A stretch of DNA of 64,000 nucleotides, taken from Maylandia zebra (taxonomy: Eukaryota > Chordata > Actinopteri > Cichliformes > Cichlidae). Shown one piece after another: positions 58,701-64,000 of this stretch. The number at the start of each line of letters is the position of its first letter. Within the stretch, counting starts at the first letter, position 1. The notes beneath the pieces are model-generated. The model did not search any database. It saw nothing but the letters and a program-made list of their open reading frames with translations, and was not told the DNA's origin. The translations under genes were made by a program, and so were the position numbers. Where the stretch lies: contig NC_135184.1 of assembly GCF_041146795.1 (NCBI RefSeq), positions 3,063,967 through 3,127,966 of the forward strand, written 5' to 3'.

Positions 58701-60355
58701 TTTGAACTTCAAGCAAAGGAACAAATTCTGAATGTATACATGTGAATCAGTGTGAAATCAGCCTCTGAAATGACTGTTTAAAGGATGAAGTAATCCTTAT
58801 TTCTTACAGTGTGGATCGCTGTGTTTCAGTCTGCAAATCAGCCTTTGGCCTGTTGATGGCGCTGTGCTTTGAGAATGAACTTTTACAGTATTTGGGATTT
58901 TGTCAGCTATATTTAGTCTCGGCTAAGGTGAATGTTTATGATCCATTAAACTATATTACAAAGACAAACTGTATCTGTATTTTGTTTTAAATGGATTTAA
59001 ATTGATGGTCATGGATTTCAGTTTCATAAAATGTCAGCTGTCAGGTGTGAGTAGTCAGTTAACACCTGTTCAACAGCTGAAACTAGTCACTCGGGTGATT
59101 CCTTTTGCACATAAAGAGTTGCAAGTGTTGAGTCTTGACCGTTGTGTGCTTTAATGTGTTTAGACTGAACCTGAAGCTGCAAGCAAAGCCCGAATACCTG
59201 AGAACTGTCAGAGAAACAGCCCAGGAAATAAAACCCACAAGCAGGAATCCATCATCTTCCACAGATTTCAGAAGTTCCAACTTTACAGATCTCATCAAAT
59301 CTACTCGTGCCCATCCATGCTGTCCGTTTAGATTTGGCTGATGTGTGAGTTTAAATCAATTTGAGAACTTTCGTGGGTTCTCAAGTTAACCCCCCAAGGG
59401 TTAAATCAGTCTAACCTTTTCTTTTCTTTTTAACGGCTCCAACAGGAAGTGGCCATAAGCTGCAGCTTCTCAGCAAAACATGCAAAACTTGGGGATCATG
59501 TGATGGTCCCATTGGCAGCTTCTGAAAGTGATTCAGGCTTTTTAGTTTTTGTTAATGATTTTTGTTTTTGTTAATAAAAAAAAAAAAAAAAAAAGATTAC
59601 ATCGATGGTGAATGAACTCAAATTTCTTCAGTATCACTGGCTGGACCTTCACCATGCAGCGAGCCTGAAATCCTAATCAAACAAGCTGCTACCTTAAGGT
59701 GAAGGTAGTGTTAATATAGTCAAAACTTTGTGCTTTCTTTTTTGGCTCTCAATGGGACCAAAATGTATTAAAAAAACTAATAATATTGTGCTGAATTCAG
59801 TACAAGTTTAAACTAGTTAAGAAAACCAAAACCTGGTCAGGAAAGCGTTTGAGGGCACAGAACGTGGAAGCAACCAGCCACACGAATCGCACCCAGTCGG
59901 CCATTAGAAGGAACACCAGACTGAAGCGCTCCTTCTACGGCTTCACTTTTCAGACCTACATCTTATCACCTGGAAGTAGAGGAAGGAAAAAGAAAATAAA
60001 CCTGACTCAGTCTCTCCACTTTTGTCATGTTAAAACTGAGACGCCTAAAGGATCAAATTTCAAGTGATCAGAATAGTTTAAAACAAAAACAAAGCACTCT
60101 GATTTTAGCAGCTGCTTTTATTAAAAATGATAAAAAAGAAAAAGGAAGTTCGTTCACGTTTCTTCAGTTACACGTCAGTCACAATGAAACTCGATGTACA
60201 GTCATAAACATTTGTTACCTTCACACAACCACAGGCTAGTTTCACACATGAACGTTGTATAAAACACCTGCTACTGAAAAACCACAAGACTTGTGAAGGA
60301 TTATTTTCGGTCCCTGCCCGGTGACACCATGACCAGTGAAATTTGAAACAGGAAG
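55800..60355. other. Long intergenic stretch, no gene seen
   Basis: A/T-rich sequence with many short open frames on both strands, none with domain structure or splice context. A 19-base A run at 59576-59594 preceded by TTAAT may be the tail of an unrecognised retrocopy; no target duplication was found. The word CCCCCTGTTGGCC near 58340 is a common fish repeat fragment. Confidence 0.5.
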
Positions 60356-60560
60356 TAGAGGTTCTCTTCCACTTATTCTTATCAGAGGGTGGAGCCTATC
60401 CCAGCTGCCACAGAAAGCTCACCAACCTGACACGTAGCTGACACAGAGAACCATTGACATTCACAGCTATGGGCTCTTTAGATTCCCCCAATAACTGAAC
60501 GTCTTTGGATTGTTGGGGGAAGCCACACAGAAAGCTCAGGTGTTGGAGCTGATCTCAGGA
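60356..60560 (-). mobile_element. Rex3/RTE-related fragment
   Basis: TCTTCCACTTATTCTTATCA, GGAGCCTATCCCAGCTG, CATTCACAGCTATGGGC and GGGGGAAGCCACACAG follow, in order and with divergence, the antisense RTE/Rex3-associated repeat common in fish. Related to 33340-33490. Confidence 0.6.
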
Positions 60561-60699
60561 TCTGTAGTCTCTTTAATCGCTCACATACAAGTTCAGGGAA
60601 AGACTATTGTCTACTTGGCCTGTTGTATCTAAACTTCACTCAACAGTCGGCGACCTCTGGTCGTCACATCGGCCCACATGGGCGGCAGTTTAGAGATGG

Positions 60700-60985
60700 A
60701 GGTGAGGAGCCCCACCTAGATCTACTGTTCCTACATCTGAGGAGGTTCAGGACACAATCGGCATGCCTCCTCGGCACCTCCCCTTGGAGGATTTCCAATC
60801 CCATATTGGTGACGATAGATCCAGAGGAAATCAGAAATTCACTTGATATTTATCCTGGGAGCGTCTCAGGAAGAGCTGGAAACCATTGCTGGAGAAACAG
60901 AAGTCTAGAAAAGTCTCAGGTGCCCTCCTGAGCTTGCTACCACTTCAACTTCAAATGAGACAGTGGGATGGATGTTTTCTTCAGT
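60700..60985 (+). mobile_element. Rex3 3' end, decayed
   Basis: GGCATGCCTCCTCGGCACCT, CCAATCCCATATTGGTGACG, GGAAGAGCTGGAAACCATTG and a terminal AGTGGGATGGATG follow the order of the Rex3 C-terminal coding region and 3' tail. It carries stops and many substitutions. It faces the antisense copy just upstream, so the two are separate insertions or a rearranged one. Confidence 0.6.
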
Positions 60986-61539
60986 GTAAATGTTTAATGG
61001 AAATTTTAAGATTTAGTTTAAACGAGTTCCCAGCCCAGACAGGAGGCTGTGGCGCCCACTTTGGATTCACTTGTTAAAACAGTTTTGAGTTTAAATCAAA
61101 CACCACCATCCACTAAAAACGTTTCCCCTACACTTCAAGTCTTTTTCCCCTCATGGAAGTTTCATTGGCCGTTACCTTTTTCCATAGAGTTCAGTTCAGG
61201 ATCTTTTGAGCAGTTCTTTCTCTGCAGATGTGACCACACTTCAGTATCCATCCTCTTTATCCAAACAGAGCTGTTAGCTTTGGATTTTGTGGATTTGCTT
61301 TGTTTTTACTGGCAAAGTGCAACAGCTCCTCGGGCTTTATTTGGGTTCAGCAACTTTACAAAGACTGAAACTACTGAAAGTACGATTACATTTTGGTTTT
61401 AGGTTAGTAAGCATGGACACAGTTAACTGAAGCTGAGTTTTAATTGAACATGACAACCTTGACGCCCAAGACAAATACCTGATGGACACAAAGCCCTTTC
61501 TTGCCTTCCTTCTGTTACCTGGGTCAAAGGTCAAAGTTT

Positions 61540-61612
61540 AGACAGAGAACCAGATGCCTCCAGCTCTTCTGGGGGGACACTGAGGATGTCCCCAGCCAAC
61601 CTGCTGCTGCAA
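61540..61612 (-). mobile_element. Small Rex3 fragment
   Basis: CCAGCTCTTCTGGGGGGACA then CTGAGGATGTCCCCAGCCAA resembles the antisense Rex3 segment that reads CCAGCTC..CCGGGGGGA..CCAAGGCGTTCCCAGGCCA in better-kept copies. Confidence 0.5.
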
Positions 61613-61639
61613 GGCTCTTAACAAAAAGACAGCACATTA

Positions 61640-62035
61640 CACCAGTTTAATTCTCAGTATACTGGCTTCCAGTTCAAACTCGTAGTGCTGACTTCTAACG
61701 TCGTGACGCTGCTGCCGACATCTCCGGTCTTTTAGAACACCACGCTCCCTCTCGCAGCCTGAGATCATCTAATCAAAGGATGTTGGTAGTCCCACCAACA
61801 CATTTAAAGACCACGGGAGTCAGATCTCAGAGCGGTGGCCCCCAGGATGTGGAGCGCTTTGCCTCCATCTTTACGTTGCCTTGATTGTATTTATTCTTTT
61901 AAACAGCAGCTAAAGACTCATTTATTTAGACTGGCTTTTAACTAGATTTGTGCTGTATGATCGATTGTGTTGTTTTATGTACATAGTTCTTACCTGGTGA
62001 AGAGTGCTATATAAAGTTATTATTAATATTAAGAC
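61640..62035 (+). mobile_element. L2-type LINE 3' end, decayed
   Basis: The order matches an L2 reverse-transcriptase C-terminus and 3' UTR: a GGCTTCCAGTTCAAACTCGT (hydrophobic LxWLPV-like) region, then CCCCAGGATGTGGAGCGCTT, CAGCAGCTAAAGACTCATTT and TTTAGACTGGC, ending AGTGCTATATAAAGTTATTA. No intact frame remains. It sits just downstream of the minus-strand zinc-finger gene. Confidence 0.65.
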
Positions 62036-62314
62036 CTAATCTGTCCAGGTGTCTCCTCACCTGGGAAGAAGACCAGACTAAGAGCGACTCCGAAGTCTGA
62101 TTAAAACTGGAAGCAGTGGCTTGAAATCGAGCCGATCCCCGGCGGCCACACTGTCTGCTGCCATATGTTCCAATGAAACACGTGAAAACGTTTGCAGGTG
62201 ATCCAAGAACATCTGTTTTGTGTTCAAACATACACGATACACATTTTTACAGTAGGTCACGTGTTTGTGAGACTACCTCACTGCAGATATCTGCAATGCC
62301 GCTTCTCCCAGTGG

Positions 62315-63562
62315 TCACTGCACGGCGCCAAACCGTTTCTCTCCTGCATGGAGAGTGATGTGGCGCCGCAGGTGGCTGCCTGATATGAATGTCTTGTTGC
62401 AGTACGAACACCTGAACTGTTTGCAGTCTGTGTGGACGGTCATGTGGACCTTCAGCGATCCCGACTGGGCAAAACGTTTGCCGCAGTGGACGCAGCCGTA
62501 GCGTTTCTCGCCCGTGTGGACGCTCTGGTGGCGTTTGAGGTTGCTGGAGTCTGAGAAGCGTTTACCGCAGAGCGCACAGACGAACGGTTTCTCGCCGGTG
62601 TGGACCCTCATGTGGGTTTTGAGGTTCTTGAGGCAGGCGAGCTTTTTCCCGCAGCAGTTACAGACGAACGACTTTCCCCCGCCATCCTCGCCTCTGTGGC
62701 TTGCCGCTCTGCTGATGGCATCCTGTCTCCACCCGCCCCTCCGGATGAAGGAGCGATGTTCTCCTGGCGTCTCCTTCCTAACAGGAAGCTCGTCTGCAGG
62801 CACCGCCCTCTGCTGGCTGCTCTGGAAACCTGCAGGTCGCTCTGCTGCAGACAGACTCACCTTGCTGTGCGGGAATGTGAAGCTGCCACCTGAATTGGAC
62901 GCCGATGAGCAGCCGGCCTCCGCTCCCAGAGGATTTTGGGTGGTGTGGGAGCCATGCTGAAGCTGTGGCTCAAATATCAAACAGTCGTAACTGCTGGTTT
63001 CTGACCTCTGGGTGTTCTGGACAGAGGTGGAGGTAGAGCTGACTTCCCCGCTCGTCCACGAGATGCCACCATCGTTTGCTGCTTCCTGTTTGATTGCAGC
63101 TTCTGCCTCCACCTGTCCCTCTTCATTATGACAGAAGCCTTCTGGAGATAAAAGGAAAGCAGAAAGAGTTTTAGCCTCTTACACAGCTTAAACTGGACAC
63201 CATAGGGTTTAGATCTGTCCTGTATGAGCCAGCTACAAACTAAAAAGACTACACTGAGTCAAACAGGAAGAAAAAGGCTCTCTTCAGGTTCTTATACTTA
63301 CTGTCCGGCTCAGACTGGGACCAGGATACGCAGTCATCGTCCTCCACTTTGATCACAGCAGCTGTGGTAGCATCTGCAGGCTGCTGGAATTGGAGGAGAG
63401 AGGTTAAAAAATGAAGAGTGAGGGAGGAAATCCTGCTAATGCTCCTCCCACCTTTTCTACTCACCGTACTCTGTGTGGTTTCCTGTCTCGGCTCTGCAGG
63501 TGAGTTGTGGTCTCTGCACTGAGGCATCGCCTGATTGGACACTCTGGACAAGACTACCTCAC
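62315..63562 (-). CDS. Four-finger C2H2 zinc-finger protein, 5' end not found
   Basis: Probable nuclear DNA-binding regulator. Minus-strand exons in transcript order: 63562-63465 (phase needs one base from an earlier exon), 63380-63302 (or from 63383) and 63141-62315. The second encodes AVIKVEDDDCVSWSQSEPD and the last begins KGFCHNEEGQVEAEAAIKQE, acidic IK.E motifs typical of fish zinc-finger proteins and possible SUMO sites. Four C-terminal C2H2 fingers follow: CNCCGK...HMRVH, CALCGK...HQSVH, CVHCGK...HMTVH and CSYCNK...HITLH. The linkers are TGEKPF, TGEKRY, TDCKQF and AGEKRF. The last coding exon would give 265 aa from an internal GTG, but the real start lies further 5' and was not found in the window. 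Splice junctions 63465 to 63380 and 63302 to 63141 keep frame. No orthologue name is assigned. Confidence 0.85.
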
Positions 63563-63700
63563 CTGCAGGAGGGGAGTGAGGACGGCGTTTAAAGTTCTGA
63601 ATCATGTACAGCTGTAAATGTTATTTTTTTTCTGTGCATTGCTGCGATTTTATTGTCCTTTATGTCCTTTTTCTTCTGCAAATTGATCTACATCAGTTCT
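63563..63700. other. Intron or upstream flank of the zinc-finger gene
   Basis: The region before the first mapped exon on the minus strand; no exon was recognised. It contains a T9 run near 63626. Confidence 0.4.
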
Positions 63701-64000
63701 TTAAAAACCCTGGACAGTCTGAGGTGTTGGATGGATTAAAACAATGCGCCAGATGTGTTCGACTGGGTTTTGGGTCCAGCGAGCGTGGGACCAGTCAATG
63801 ATATCAATTCCTTCATCTTCCAGGAAGCGCCTGCATACTCATCGCATGAGGCCGGGGATTGTCGTGCACCAGGAGGAACCCAGGACCCGCTACTTCAGTA
63901 CAGGTTGTGACAGCGGGTCCAAGGACTGCATCCCGTTACCTAGCAGCAGTCAGGGTGCCGTTGGCTAGCCAGTAGACATCTGTGCATCCCTCAATGCCTC
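63700..64000 (-). pseudogene. Tc1/IS630-like transposase remnant, cut by window edge
   Basis: Read on the minus strand the frame gives GMHRCLLAS, then, after breaks, FLLVHDN-like PGARQ/VHDNPRPH (about 63850-63875) and LEDEGI-like and LDPKPSRTH segments (about 63770-63830). That is the order of the catalytic core and C-terminus of a Tc1-like transposase. Stops and frameshifts show it is inactive. The element continues beyond position 64000. Confidence 0.7.

Noticed and set aside
62514-62960. A 148-codon plus-strand frame
   Set aside because: Antisense shadow of the minus-strand zinc-finger exon.

Overview
Eukaryotic (teleost fish) genomic DNA. Genes are split by GT-AG introns, about half the window is intergenic or intronic, and there is heavy fish-type transposon debris (Rex3/RTE, L2-like LINEs, Tc1/mariner, piggyBac and hAT MITEs). 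A full-length tRNA-derived SINE at 39437-39740 closely resembles the AFC SINE family of African cichlids, so an African cichlid is the most likely source. That taxonomic call rests on recalled family similarity, not on a search.

Layout: (1) 1-11212, cavin4 (muscle caveola coat protein), plus strand, two coding exons around a 9.2 kb intron holding a piggyBac MITE, another MITE and LINE tails. (2) 11213-26911, intergenic, dominated by repeats: a large foldback element at 14589-16036, an IR/DR-type Tc1 end at 21632-22041, and a Tc1 remnant with a nested Rex3 fragment at 25690-26620. (3) 26912-28237, an intronless plus-strand gene for a type I membrane protein with about four Ig-like domains; not recognised. 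(4) 28500-33500, LINE remnants and a 1.2 kb poly(A) retroinsertion with a 13-bp target-site duplication. (5) 34000-38716, a three-exon plus-strand C2H2 zinc-finger gene with an internally duplicated linker and decayed fingers. (6) 40305-43763, ift57 (IFT-B component), 11 coding exons, with an RFX X-box about 95 bp before the ATG. (7) 49275-54569, tmem71, nine coding exons. (8) 62315 to at least 63562, a minus-strand four-finger C2H2 gene whose 5' end was not found, followed at the right edge by a Tc1/IS630-like transposase remnant.

The genes do not form a pathway. cavin4 acts in muscle caveolae, ift57 in ciliary transport, the two zinc-finger genes are probably DNA-binding regulators, tmem71 is of unknown function, and the Ig gene is probably a cell-surface receptor or ligand. 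The most unusual items are the intronless multi-Ig gene, the rearranged zinc-finger gene, the foldback element with unequal minisatellites in its arms, and the nested Tc1/Rex3 insertion. Exon limits were set by hand from frame continuity and splice consensus; repeat family names come from recognition alone.
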